64,000 nt of DNA from Pegea sp. RAD2-039 (GCA_034620365.1 JAQGEQ010000369.1:36510-100509), one strand, 5' to 3'. Counted from the stretch's first letter, positions 36,620 to 46,939 are shown. Numbers and translations are program-made. The notes: generated by a model from the letters alone, not told the origin.

Positions 36620-38520
36620 AATTTCAATTAAAAGTTAAATAAATTTAGTTTGTATTTTGTACAAAAAATAAAGTAAAAATAATTAATTTCAAATTTATTA
36701 TACTTGTTTTGAAACATGTTACTAATAATGTAAATAAAAGTTTAGAAAAAGAAAACTTTTCTTTCAGCAAAAATTGTATTTGTACTTAAACTTCAACTTA
36801 AAAGGAAATTCTTTATTTCTATTTTGTTGTTAATATTACTAAAATAAGTAAATTGAATATCATTTCGACAGATCTACTTTTAATGCTGTAAATACTTTAA
36901 TGCAGTAGAAAATTATTTGAAAACATTTTAATTTTTAACATTTTAATTTCTTAGTCTTCCAAGTAATATTACAATATGATTTTATATGTTTAAAATAGTT
37001 TTAAAACAAATAAGTTTACAATTATAAATACAAGCAAACAAATAGATTTCTATTTATACAATTATAAGATATTCACCAAATTATTGAATTAGTTATTTTA
37101 TTACTTAAATTGCACAGTTTAAAATCATCAGAAAAAAAAGTAACCAACAGCAAAATTCATATTATTATTATAGAGAATCTATTTTACTGAAAATTTGGAG
37201 TTTTAATTTTTCTAATGAAATTTCAAGTAGTAAATAAATTAAAAAGCTTAAGTTTAGATTCTTTACAAATAATAATAGAATTAATTTAGGTCAAAAGTTT
37301 ATCTTATAGTTCTAAACATGTCACTGATAATGTGAGCAAATTTCACAAATACAAAAGTCTATATTCAGCCAAATTAGTGTTTTTGTATCAGGATAATAAA
37401 CAAATAACCAAAACATTGAACATAAACCAATTTACAATTTTTACAATTCTTGAAGTTAATTATTTAAGGACTAATAGATGGTTTGATATTTGTAATTGTG
37501 GTAAATATATAATTTTAATAATTAAAAGTTAAAAAGTAGATATTCTATATTTCCATTCTCATTAAGATTATAAAATATGTCAATATCTTTGCAAAAAAAA
37601 GAAACTTATGTTTTAAATTGTATATAGCAACTTCTAAATCTTTTTAGCGAGTTTAATTTATAATATAATTTGTACACTATTGATGATTGTTGATGTCAAT
37701 AAGCACTTGATTATCAAATTGATGGCTAAGCTCAACAATATCTTGTTCAAAGTATTAATTTGTTTAGTATTTGGGATAGGGTAATGGCATCAAGAAAGCA
37801 GAAAAGTTATGAATTACAATGGTAGAAACATGGTTATCTGTTCTGTTATATAAATTAATTTCATTAAAATATTCATGATTTACTTATAAATTCACAATTT
37901 TAAAGAAGTTGTATCATACGAGTTGTTTACAGTAGATGTAAAAGATATTTCGCAACACCAACAATTAAGATAAAGTAATTATAAAATAGTTACGTCTTAG
38001 GACAAGTATAAAATTATTTATATATTTTTACCACTATTTTAGAAATATATATTTTATTTGTTTAATATAAACAAAATATAATAAATTAAAAAAGCTGTTA
38101 TGTAATCAAAATTACATAATTTTGTTTTAACTTTTTCTTTGCAACTGTAAAAAAATTCTTATTTTTCTATGTTTCACTTAATTTAAGAATATTTCTAAAA
38201 TTAATCATTTGTGCTAAATGCATAATAGTATAATAATAATATCTCATAATAGATTATCTAAGCTGGTATTTAGTTATTACAGCTATAAGAAGATAAAAAA
38301 TTTGCTGCATAATGTTTACAAATCTGGATAAATTTTCTACTTGTTTATTTCAGTTCTAGAATTTAAGTAGAAATATTAATTTTGATAAAAATCTATCTGT
38401 ATCTTTACAGCAAATAACCGTTTACAAGAACCTTTGAAATAAATTTAATCGAAATTGTTTATTGTTGATATAGATGTATAATGAAATACATATTTTTCTA
38501 TAAATTTTAGATTTTATAAG
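36620..38520. other. AT-rich DNA without recognised genes
   Basis: The 66-codon frame at 37332 has no features supporting a gene. Part of 37840-37930 resembles the 17.6-kb and 54.9-kb repeats (CTGTTATATAAA-type sequence). Confidence 0.45.
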
Positions 38521-38644
38521 AAATTTCATTTTGACACCTTTGAGATTTGATTAGATGCTTCTGTGAACTGATATCTTGGGCTTAATGGATGGTATTCACA
38601 GTTGTATGCAGCGAAAATGTAATATAAAATTGTGGAAACAGTAG

Positions 38645-39446
38645 TTATTTGCCACTTCCGTTTTTTTGAATATTCTTGACAGATCTCAAATCCCATGGTG
38701 GACCTCGAACTCTGTATTTAATATCAGTCTGATTTCAGTTTGCAGCCTCTTTTAGAAGACGCTTATTTTCTGAGCGATCATCTTCAAATATATCATGTGC
38801 TACTCTATTGTAAAATATTGCACAACATTTGCTACAATAACAAATATCTAAAAACTGAAATAATCTTATTATAAATTACTTAAATGATTTGTATAGTTTC
38901 TAGATTAGTTTATATTTACTATTGAAGCTAGTCGAAGTTTCCAGATTTTGTGAAAAAGTCCATAAAAGTACAATAAACTAAATCTTCTGATAACAGTAAA
39001 AAACTATTTTTTACCTCTAGAGGTGATTCTATAATTTAATCAAAGCTATTGGATGATCTTCCGCATAAAATAAGGATGTTTTTGTCATACTTGCCAGTAT
39101 TCAAACAAATTGACCTACAATCAAAAGCTTATAATCAAATTTATTGAAGTTAAATATTTTTATTTATAATTGAATAATAACATCACATCTAAATACATTT
39201 TGATCAAACATTTTAAGGTTTTTAGCATTATTATACAATTAAATTTTTCACTTTAGAAATTTATTATTTCAAAAACATTTAAAGAACAAAAATTTTGACT
39301 TATATTTAAATATTATTAATATGAACAAATGTTGCTACTTAATCACAAAAATTGTCACACAAATCACAAGATTTGTTGATGGGGCGAAATTCCCTAAAAT
39401 AAGATAGTTCTCGAAAACTGGTTTGGTTCGGGTTCACGAAAGTCAT
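38645..39446 (-). pseudogene. Possible decayed spliced protein gene, three exons
   Basis: This small region is less AT-rich and has exon-like frames on the minus strand. Exon 1 would run from ATG at 39446 (begins MTFVNPNQTSFRELSYFREF, Cys-rich end). Exon 2 is 39114-39015, after TTGATTGTAG and before GTAAAA, and contains NTGKYDKNILILCGRSSNSF. Exon 3 is 38854-38645, after TTATTTCAG. It reads DICYCSKCCAIFYNRVAHDI and, further on, KYRVRGPPWDLRSVKNIQ. The exon 2/3 junction keeps phase 0. However, an in-frame TAA interrupts exon 2 and a TGA (38735-38737) interrupts exon 3, and the exon 1 donor is unclear. I do not recognise the family. The two stops argue for a pseudogene; wrong exon boundaries are the alternative. 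Confidence 0.35.
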
Positions 39447-40053
39447 CTTTTTAGTAAAGTTTTGAAAGTACTTCTATTTACAAAAGACATATGAATATGA
39501 ATTTACCAAAAAATAACAATTTATAACGAAAGTATAAAATCATATTTAAATTTATTGCTGTTAAATGAATTAAGATATTTTTAACGTTATAAAAAGGACA
39601 AACTTTTAGTTTTTGATGAACATAAAATTCATAAAATTTGACTTATTGAAAAAATATCAAAAAAATTATTCTTATCTTGAAAAACCTGATAGCTAAAGAA
39701 TAACATTTCTTTGGATATGAAACGATTGATATTTAAATGTTATTAAAAACGAAATTATAAGGATTATAAAGGGAAAAATAAAATCAGAAACTAAAACAAG
39801 TTCTTTGATAGGAAAAAGTGGAAATTAAAATTTTTTTTGTTGAAATTTTACATTAGAAAAGCTTAAAACGAAGTTAATTTGATTAAAATATTCCACAAAA
39901 GTAAATACAAACATATTAAATTTGTTGTAGTTTATATCATTACATCTACATACCTGACAATTGTTTATATGACAAAATTTCTTAATATCTGTCGTTTAAA
40001 ATATTAATTTGTTAGTTTAAATAATTATATTCTAACTTTCAGAAATTGACATC
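39447..40053. other. AT-rich gap before the tRNA cluster
   Basis: No gene or repeat partner recognised. Confidence 0.5.
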
Positions 40054-40135
40054 GGTAGCGTGGCCGAGCGGTCTAAGGCGCTGGTTTAAGGCACCAGTCA
40101 TTTCGATGGCGTGGGTTCGAATCCCACCGCTGCCA
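40054..40135 (+). tRNA. tRNA-Leu (AAG)
   Basis: 82 nt, class II tRNA. The acceptor stem GGTAGCG/CGCTGCC pairs fully (one T:G) with discriminator A. The anticodon stem CTGGT/ACCAG encloses loop TTAAGGC, so the anticodon is AAG (reads CUU and, as inosine, CUC). The variable arm CAT-TTCG-ATG pairs. The A box TGGCCGAGCGG and B box GGTTCGAATCC are intact, and a T7 run at 40139-40145 is the Pol III terminator. There is no intron, and the 3' CCA is not encoded, as expected in animals. It looks functional. Confidence 0.97.
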
Positions 40136-40138
40136 AAC

Positions 40139-40145
40139 TTTTTTT
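40139..40145 (+). terminator. Pol III T7 terminator of tRNA-Leu
   Basis: Seven T starting 4 bp after the discriminator base. Confidence 0.85.
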
Positions 40146-40626
40146 CCCAATAACTAGTTAGAAACATAAATGGAAAGTATAAGAAAAAATAAAAAAAACT
40201 TTAAGAAAACGAAATTAATTTAACCCAAAATTTGATTCAATATTTTTAATCTAAAGTTAAATTTTAACAACTAATGTTTTATTTTTAGCAACTATTATCG
40301 AAAGTTAAGTAAAATGATATTCATAAATTTGTTGTTAAAAATTTTAGTTTTCAAATACTTTCCATTATTCAAATAAAAATATGAAAGAAAGTTTATTATA
40401 CGAAAATTGTTCTTTGAAATTTTATTACAAAATATTTTGTAATTGAACAAAATTTTAAATTTTAAATATACTTTTAGCACCAGTAAGCGAGAATAAAAAC
40501 AATCAACTTTACTTTTTTTTTAGAATTTATTTGCATAAACCAATTTAGAATATAGAAAAAAGAATTACTTTTAAATGAAATAACTTCTTTAAGAAATTTA
40601 AAGAAAATTTATTACGAGATTAGAAG

Positions 40627-40735
40627 ATGCAAAACTCTGAGCTGAAGCCAGAGTTGGAGCCCCGTAGGCAGTTTATGACTGTACTCAGTGTCACCTTGGT
40701 CACCTCTGCGATGCTAGCTTGGCGCAATTAATGTT
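40627..40735. other. GC-rich island of unknown nature, possible structured RNA
   Basis: About 105 bp close to half G+C inside AT-rich DNA, between two tRNA genes. On the plus strand AACTCTGAGCTGAAGCCAGA starts an inverted repeat (AACTCTG with CAGAGTT, 7 bp, 9-nt loop), and CAGT-TTATG-ACTG forms a second hairpin. CACCTTGG-type and GCTAGC palindromic pieces follow. On the minus strand the first hairpin would be 3'-terminal and followed by T4. No A/B box, reading frame or known RNA matches convincingly. It could be a SINE body, a snoRNA/snRNA-like gene or a fragment of one. Confidence 0.4.
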
Positions 40736-40873
40736 TGCAATTTAGTTTGAAAACTTGTTCTAAGCATTTTGCTAATATTTTTAGAATCTCTTTTTTAGTA
40801 AAAAAGTTTAGTATTTTTCTTCTTAGAAAATATTATACTAGATTTTTATTTATTCAGGTATATACTATCGTTT

Positions 40874-40945
40874 ACTTTTGAAGCGCAGCGGAAGCGTGCT
40901 GGGCCCATAACCCAGAGGTCGATGGATCGAAACCATCCTCTGCTA
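40874..40945 (+). pseudogene. tRNA-iMet (CAT) with destroyed 5' acceptor strand
   Basis: From 40883 onward the sequence equals the conserved animal initiator tRNA as I know it. It keeps D arm GCGCAGCGGAAGC, anticodon arm CTGGG-CCCATAA-CCCAG (CAT), the initiator T arm with GATCGAAA, and 3' acceptor CTCTGCT plus A. The nine bases before it are ACTTTTGAA instead of AGCAGAGTG, so nearly all acceptor pairs are lost and the A box starts AAGC rather than TGGC. Only 5 bp (TATGC) separate it from tRNA-His, with no T-run between. The perfect body implies recent damage, by replacement or deletion at the 5' edge. Probably non-functional. Confidence 0.85.
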
Positions 40946-40950
40946 TATGC

Positions 40951-41022
40951 GCTGTAATCGTATAGTGGTTAGTACTTCACGTTGTGGCCGTGACAACCCA
41001 GGTTCGAATCCTGGTTACAGCA
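40951..41022 (+). tRNA. tRNA-His (GTG)
   Basis: 72 nt. The acceptor stem GCTGTAA/TTACAGC is complete with discriminator A. The anticodon stem TCACG/CGTGA has loop TTGTGGC (GTG), and the T arm CCAGG-TTCGAAT-CCTGG is intact. The D arm ATCGTATAGTGG is typical of eukaryotic tRNA-His, where G-1 is added after transcription. A T8 terminator follows at 41025-41032. If the upstream iMet body is transcribed at all, it would read through into this gene. Confidence 0.96.
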
Positions 41023-41024
41023 TA

Positions 41025-41032
41025 TTTTTTTT
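41025..41032 (+). terminator. Pol III T8 terminator of tRNA-His
   Basis: Eight T beginning 3 bp after the tRNA end. Confidence 0.85.
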
Positions 41033-41135
41033 ATTTTAAGTTTATCTTTTCTCCTTACTTTTCCATTGTATCTTCTACTACAGTCTGTTTCTATCCATCA
41101 AAAAATATATGTTTCATTAAAACTAAAACGATTTA

Positions 41136-41160
41136 TGCTGTAACCAGGGTTCAAACTCTT
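41136..41160 (-). pseudogene. Inverted 3' fragment of tRNA-His
   Basis: On the minus strand it ends TTTGAACCCTGGTTACAGCA, close to the tRNA-His 3' end (TTCGAATCCTGGTTACAGCA). It lies 114 bp from the intact gene in opposite orientation. Only the T-arm/acceptor part is present. Confidence 0.65.
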
Positions 41161-41199
41161 AGGTTATTTAACAACGTTTTTACTCCCTTCAAATATGAT

Positions 41200-41830
41200 T
41201 AATTTGAATTAAAATAATTAGTTGATTTTAACAGAATAAACACAAAAGAAATTACCTGAAAAAAGTACCTTGCGCTACGAGAAGTTCATTTGTATTTTGT
41301 AAAATTTTGTAAGAAATCACTTTCAATATAAACTTCAAACATTTTTCAATTACAAAACGCTTATGGTAAGTTTTAAAAAGTGTACTAGAAGTGAAAATAT
41401 GTTTCTATTTTATTAAAAAAAAAGTTTTTCAGGAAAACCATAAACTTTGGTAAAGTGTTCGAAGTAAAAATCATACTTTGTCATTTGGTTGATAAAATCT
41501 TATTCTATTTATATATTTCTTATTAAAATAAAGTTACAAAAAGTGAAATCTAAATAAATGATAATTGATATAAAGTGATACTTTTCAGAATAAATTTTTT
41601 ATTTGTTTATTTATTTTATTTTTGTTTTTATTTTATTGTATTTAACGCATGTCTGCAGATTGAAAATTATTAATCTCTTATTGCGAGAAAGAAGCAACAT
41701 GACTCAAGAAATATAATGAAAAGATAGAAAGTCTCACAGTTTACGAAACGTAACGCAGACAAATAAGTACACTGTAGAAGCATAAGTGTATATAACTTTT
41801 AAATAAAAAATATTAATTTGTTTCACTGCA
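41200..41830. other. AT-rich gap within the tRNA cluster
   Basis: No upstream exon could be convincingly linked to the exon at 41832. The interval 41640-41790 is somewhat less AT-rich but has no long frame. Confidence 0.4.
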
Positions 41831-41831
41831 G

Positions 41832-41917
41832 CCGATGTACATCGAATATCGGATGAAGAAGACCCCCTGGACATAAAGGAATGGATCCACACTTTTGTTG
41901 ACATGGCAACTGAATGA
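41832..41917 (+). CDS. Possible terminal coding exon, unknown protein
   Basis: After a good 3' splice signal (polypyrimidine stretch ending TTTCACTGCAG at 41831), one frame reads 27 residues (DVHRISDEEDPLDIKEWIHT, then FVDMATE) to TGA at 41915-41917. The composition (acidic, Trp, few Lys/Asn/Ile) is unlike random AT-rich frames here. A possible poly(A) signal AATAAA follows at 42059-42064. I do not recognise the protein and cannot find its upstream exons, so it may be an orphan exon or gene fragment. The minus strand is also open from 42051 to 41734 (106 codons with stop), with a charged stretch RKDADDSNKGKFQLL near its start. Only one of the two can readily be real in the overlap. Confidence 0.35.
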
Positions 41918-42058
41918 TGGATAATTATCAAATGAAATTGTTTTTCATCGAAAACATGCTCAGCTTTGCTCCTGGTCGATTTGTCTGTGAGGAGTTGGAA
42001 CTTCCCCTTGTTTGAGTCGTCAGCATCCTTTCTTATTAAGATCGTTGTTCCTTAGGAG

Positions 42059-42064
42059 AATAAA
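42059..42064 (+). promoter_or_regulatory. Possible poly(A) signal AATAAA
   Basis: AATAAA 142 bp after the TGA of the putative exon. The motif is common by chance in this AT-rich DNA, so support comes only from the context. Confidence 0.25.
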
Positions 42065-42138
42065 ATGCTGTTAAACAAAATTCTAATCTTTGTCTAAAAA
42101 TCATTCGTTAGATAGAGCTAATTATTAAATTTCACAAC

Positions 42139-42220
42139 GGTAGCGTGGCCGAGCGGTCTAAGGCACTGGTTTAAGGCACCAGTTATTTCGATGGCGTGGG
42201 TTCGAATCCCACCGCTGCGA
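42139..42220 (+). tRNA. tRNA-Leu (AAG), second copy with a broken first pair
   Basis: 82 nt and nearly identical to the gene at 40054. It differs by G26 to A, one base in the variable arm (C to T, now a T:G pair) and C72 to G, which turns the first acceptor pair into G:G. A G1:G72 clash could impair 5'/3' processing or charging. The A and B boxes are intact, and only a T4 run (42227-42230) is available as terminator. The downstream flank matches that of the first copy (TAACTAGTTA), so it arose by a local duplication of about 2.1 kb offset. Confidence 0.88.
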
Positions 42221-42499
42221 AAATCCTTTTACCATTAACTAGTTAAAACATAAAACTTTAAAAAGAAAATTATGATATTAATATACTTAACTCAATTTCA
42301 TTCATTTCCTAATTATTCTAGTTTAGTTTTATGAAATTTTTCTAATGTACTTTGTAAAAGTAAATTTCTTACAACTTATTTGGTAATTTGATGTTATCAA
42401 CTTATTGTTTCATTTTCATTACAGTCTTTAAATTAATCACAGATTGGATTATGATGATGACTATGAGATTATAATAATTATGAGATTTGATAAAACTGA

Positions 42500-43471
42500 T
42501 GACGTAGACTAATTTGATTAGTTTGCAAAGTAAACTCATACACTTATGACTAGTTATTAATGACGTCATCAGTGCTATCATCACTTCAAATGTTATAAGA
42601 AGATAAATTCATGACGTCATTATTATTATCATAATTTCGTAATCAATTTTATCATCACATAGATGATGATGACGTCAATCAATCCTACCCGTTTATCAGT
42701 GTATCAGTTGATGATTCAAAATTGGCTTTTACTTCTTTTCTATCAAAGCTGATGATGTCAAATTAATTCACAAAATAATTTTACGTTCTTTTTAAATCTT
42801 TCGCATTCTGTAGCTTGTCTAAACTTCTACTTGATGACGTCACTACAAGTAACCATATCAAGAGATCAAAGGAACTCATCACCATAAATGATTTTCTCAG
42901 AAAACAAAGATCAGGTGACTTCATAATAAAAACCAAATTTAGTGACTTCATCATTACTTTCAGAGTTGGTTGAGTACATGATGCTGATGACGTCATGATC
43001 AGTTTGTGAGTTTGTGGTTGAATATTGATGATGACGTTACCAGTGGTTTGGTGACGTCTCAAATCGCAAACACCTTTTTACTCAAAGATTTTGACAAATT
43101 ATTGAAATGAAGTCATCATCAGCAAATGACGTCATCATCACACGTCAATGTCTCTTATCAATGTTTGGATCCGTTTCATGATCTTCTTTTTTTTTTCATA
43201 GCAACATCCAACAAGTAAGTGTGTGACGTCATCACATCAAAATGCTTTCATCATTTATTTGTACAAGTTGAGGATTGATGAAGAGTAGATTATGTTTTCA
43301 ATCGAATGTTCCTTTTTCTTTCTACAATTAAAAAAGTGATTTTTAGCTGTAAGGTATCTTTTGTGATCAGCTTCATCATTGTCACTATTCCTACATCTTT
43401 GCTTTGTCTTCTTCTTTATTTTTTTTTCAACCTTATAACGTCGCATTAGGTTCCCCTTTTTGTTGATGTCA
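42500..43471. promoter_or_regulatory. Homotypic cluster of TGACGTCA (CRE/ATF-type) palindromes
   Basis: Perfect TGACGTCA occurs at 42561, 42612, 42670, 42835, 42988, 43127 and 43224. Variants occur at 42500 (TGACGTAG), 42753 and 43464 (TGATGTCA), 42916 and 42943 (TGACTTCA), 43032 (TGACGTTA), 43052 (TGACGTCT) and 43108 (TGAAGTCA). Many are extended by GATGATG or CATCATC arms. TGACGTCA is the canonical CREB/ATF bZIP site. The clustering could be an enhancer-like element or a decayed satellite of a GATGACGTCATC unit. The minus-strand frames at 42781-43062 and 43255-43446 (Lys-rich, MRRYKVEKKIKKK) lie within it and I do not trust them as genes. Confidence 0.6.
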
Positions 43472-43479
43472 TTATTGGA

Positions 43480-46400
43480 TAATTATTATAACTAGCTTTC
43501 GAAAAATATTTGATAGAAAAAAGTTTTAATAACAAAGAAATGACAAAAGAAAATAAGAGAATTCAAATAAAATTATCACTAATAACCAATATTAAAAATT
43601 AACAAATCAAAGATGATACTATCTTCGATGGCATTGATCAAAAAATAAAATAAAGTTAATTATTTAATCTTTTGATTTAATTTTATTAATCAATATATAT
43701 CAACAAGTTGTTTATTTCAAAATCTTGCGCGTTTTCAAGAACTAATATGTCAAATGTTCCGTAATAAATAAAAAAGTTTAAATAACATAATAATTCTTTG
43801 ACTATCTCTCTCTTTCAATCTAATAATTTTCAAAACAAAAGTCAATTTTAATAATTACATCTTCCTTTATAAGGTTAGTTTGTTAAGAACTGTTAGAAAA
43901 TGTTTTCCTTTAACAACAATTTGAAAATATCTTATTTTGGCCTTTAAGTACTTGTTTCTTTTTAGATTATAATTTTCAAAAAATTTTCAAAAGACAAGGT
44001 CGAGAGATGCTTTGAATATATTTTTGAATTCTGAATAATTTTAATCGAAACGTATTGAAGTATTGTAAAAACGAATCATTAAATTTAGTTTCTATTCGTT
44101 TTTAAAAATAGCTTTTAATTTAATGCAAAATAAACATTAATTTATTTTTTACAAAAAGTTTATAGAAGACTAGAAATAACAAATTTTATAAAACAACTAA
44201 TTGAAATAATAAATTTATTACAAAATTACAAATGATAAATTTTCATTGTAAAAGCTCGGCCGAAAACGGTCATATAGGATTTGCTATGAGTAATGATATT
44301 AAAGATAAAGTAAGAGAAAGTGAGACGTAAAGAAACTAATCGAGCAACACACAGTGAAATGCAAAATAAAAAGCTGTTGCAGTTTCTCTCTTTTTTTGAA
44401 GCTAGTTTCTCTCCTCTTGAGTTTATTCGGAAAAGAAACCACCGTTTAAAATAAGAAAATATGATATATTTTATTTATTAAATATGTTGTGTTATTGAAT
44501 ATATTTTCAAATGTTAATATTAATGACAAGAGTTGAAAATAAGATATTTGCAGAACGTCAATTTTTGATAAAATTAATCGACAGATTGTCGATTTCAAAA
44601 TTAATAAATATTATTAAATTAGTTGTTTAAGGATCTAGTGATTTCATAATTATTTCTTTCTTTTATGAATTTTTTTCGATCTAGTGTTTGTCCGGAGGAA
44701 AGTATTTTTTAACTTTTATTTTCTCTGTTAGTTTCATTTATCGAAAACTGTGAGACATTTTTTATTTCTTTTACATCAGTCTTAAAGAAGATCATATCTT
44801 ACTTCTAGGTGCAAAATACGTTTTAGTTTAAATTTTTCAAGTAATTCTTTAAAACTAAACATAATAAGAATACTTTTTATATGAAGCTAGTTGTATGAGT
44901 TTGAAAACTAGACTCTGATCTAGACTATTTATTTAACAGATATAAGGATACAACTTGTACAATTTTGGAAAATATGAAAATAAAACTATTATGGTTAGTT
45001 ATTATTAGTTATATCTTGTGGCTGGAAAATAAATATCAAAATGCAATAATATTCTAAAAAAGATTCATAAGTTAGAGTCTATTATAATAAATTCCAATGA
45101 AAGTTTTGTTGTGACTCTTAATGAATTGACATGGTAGAAATTGTTGAAACATTTGTCTTTTTATTCTGACTAATGTTATTCTAACCTTATTTAGGTATTG
45201 TAAGAAAACAATTGGTTAAAATTAGTTTTATAGTTATTACATATTATTATATATCTATATATTAAATAATATTTGCATAATTATATACTATTAGTGAATT
45301 ATACTTCGCATTATTTGGTTATTTCAGAATATAATGTTTGTTTCATTACTTCACACCTACCGTTTCAAAAACAGATTTTTTAGTAATCGTTTTATGAAAC
45401 TTGATCAAGCTTTAAATTTTAGTAATGGAGAATTGTCTTTAAGTATAAAAAAAGAAACCAAAATATTTCTATCTTAGAAGCTATAAGTTGAAACAAAAGA
45501 ATTCAGTTTAAAATCACTTAAATGTATTCATTATGAGAACATGCAATAATGAAATAATCAAGAAAATGTTTTTCAGTTCAATGACTTGAAAAGTTGTTTT
45601 ATTATTTTTTAACAACAAATTTAGTTTATGTTTAGATAAGGACTCATTTGATCTTATAGACTTGATTAGAAGGTTTTATAATTTTTTTCCAAACTATTCA
45701 CATAGTTAAGAAACTAATCTGAAAACAAATTATTCATTTTTAAAGGTTTTTTAATTCAGTGGAAAACATTATCCGCTAATTTTGATCAGTTTAAATTGTT
45801 TATCAGAACTAAAATAAAAAAGCATTTGAATATCAAAGATACTGATGATGTAATATCTAGTATAGAACTTTTACTTCTGCAAACATCCTAGATACAGATC
45901 TCATCTTAATACTTTCTTTTTGAGTTTAGTAAATTTACTGAGTTGGAAAAGTTTACAAAGACATAGCCTGAAGCAATGTAAGGTTTTAAAAATCATTTAT
46001 CATCAGCGACATCTAACGTCAACTTTTTCGACTAAAAAAGCAAGAAATCAAAAATTTATAAATACATTTTCCTAATTTTATATAAAAACGTTTTTAGTTA
46101 CACAATAAATTAATTTTATTTTATAGTAAAGTTTATTTTATTTTAGATCAACTTTAATATTTTCTCAAAACAACTTAACCTAAAAAAAACAATAAATGTT
46201 GTCGAAATGACGAATTTCTATTCATAAATGTTATGACAGTAATAGAATACATTTTGTTGTCAACTAAGATTAGTAATCTGTGGAAAGTTGTTTAAACTGA
46301 TATTTTAAGCAACTAAAAAATTCAGTTTCAAATTTGATTTTATAACCATTTGAATAAATGTTAATTAACAAAAATCAAATACTAATTATTACATTTATAC

Positions 46401-46740
46401 TTTTACAAATTTATCTAAAAAAAGTTATAATTTTTTTTGATCTCTTGAAGCTTAATTATTTTGAACATTTTTCTTTTGTACTTTAAAAGTAGAATTTTGT
46501 TTCTTTGTTCTAAATTAAAAAATAAATATTGAAAAATGAGAGGGATACTTATTCTACGAATTATTTATAAGAGAGATTAAAAAGGAATTTATAAACAACT
46601 TTTTAAATATTTCAGGAAGTAATCCTTTAAATAAATAACAACTTCAGTAATATTAAATCTTTCGTTTAAAATTCAATATTCGTTTGTATAAAATGTAATA
46701 AAATTTCATGAGTTTGAAATGATTGATAATGAGAAAGTTG
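43480..46740. other. Single-copy AT-rich DNA, no genes recognised
   Basis: No frame, tRNA or cassette. One compositionally different island is at 44255-44460: CTCGGCCGAAAACGGTC, a CTCACTTTCTCTTAC-type stretch on the minus strand and TTTCTCTCTTTTTTTG on the plus. Its GAGA/pyrimidine-rich character recalls animal core promoters, but no transcript can be tied to it. Confidence 0.45.
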
Positions 46741-46752
46741 TAGTTACCGATT

Positions 46753-46790
46753 TCGCTAACACACAATCTCATAAATAATATCTGTTGAAT
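46753..46790 (-). mobile_element. Fragment of the LINE 3' UTR
   Basis: TCGCTAACACACAATCTCAT here matches TCGCTAACACACATTCTCAC in the LINE 3' UTR at 62488, with resemblance continuing for about 15 bases. It would be a short relic of the same LINE family in the same orientation. Confidence 0.5.
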
Positions 46791-46939
46791 CTGAAGAAAG
46801 TTATGCAGTCAGTCAGCGGGAATGATTTATTTTCTAACTATTTACATTTTATGCTTGGATCCTTTACAAACTATATTAAATTTACAACTTAACCAAAAAA
46901 CAACATAAAAAATTAAATTTTAACATTCAGGTAAAGTGT

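Noticed and set aside
1-37500. CRISPR array or simple tandem satellite
   Set aside because: Repeat units are hundreds to thousands of bases, irregularly spaced and in both orientations, with no constant repeat-spacer period.
37768-37821. Short exon-like block reading IWDRVMASRKQKSYELQ
   Set aside because: Only 54 bp, no partner exon, and the neighbouring sequence belongs to a dispersed repeat.
40627-40735. U4 snRNA gene on the minus strand
   Set aside because: Only a short stretch resembles U4; the U4/U6 pairing region and Sm site are not found.
4819-43446. Numerous 60-93 codon open frames across the desert (for example 4965, 15665, 16372, 23632, 26529, 34847, 42781)
   Set aside because: They have AT-driven Lys/Asn/Ile/Phe composition, recur with different ends in repeat copies, cross cassettes, and lack splice or homology support.
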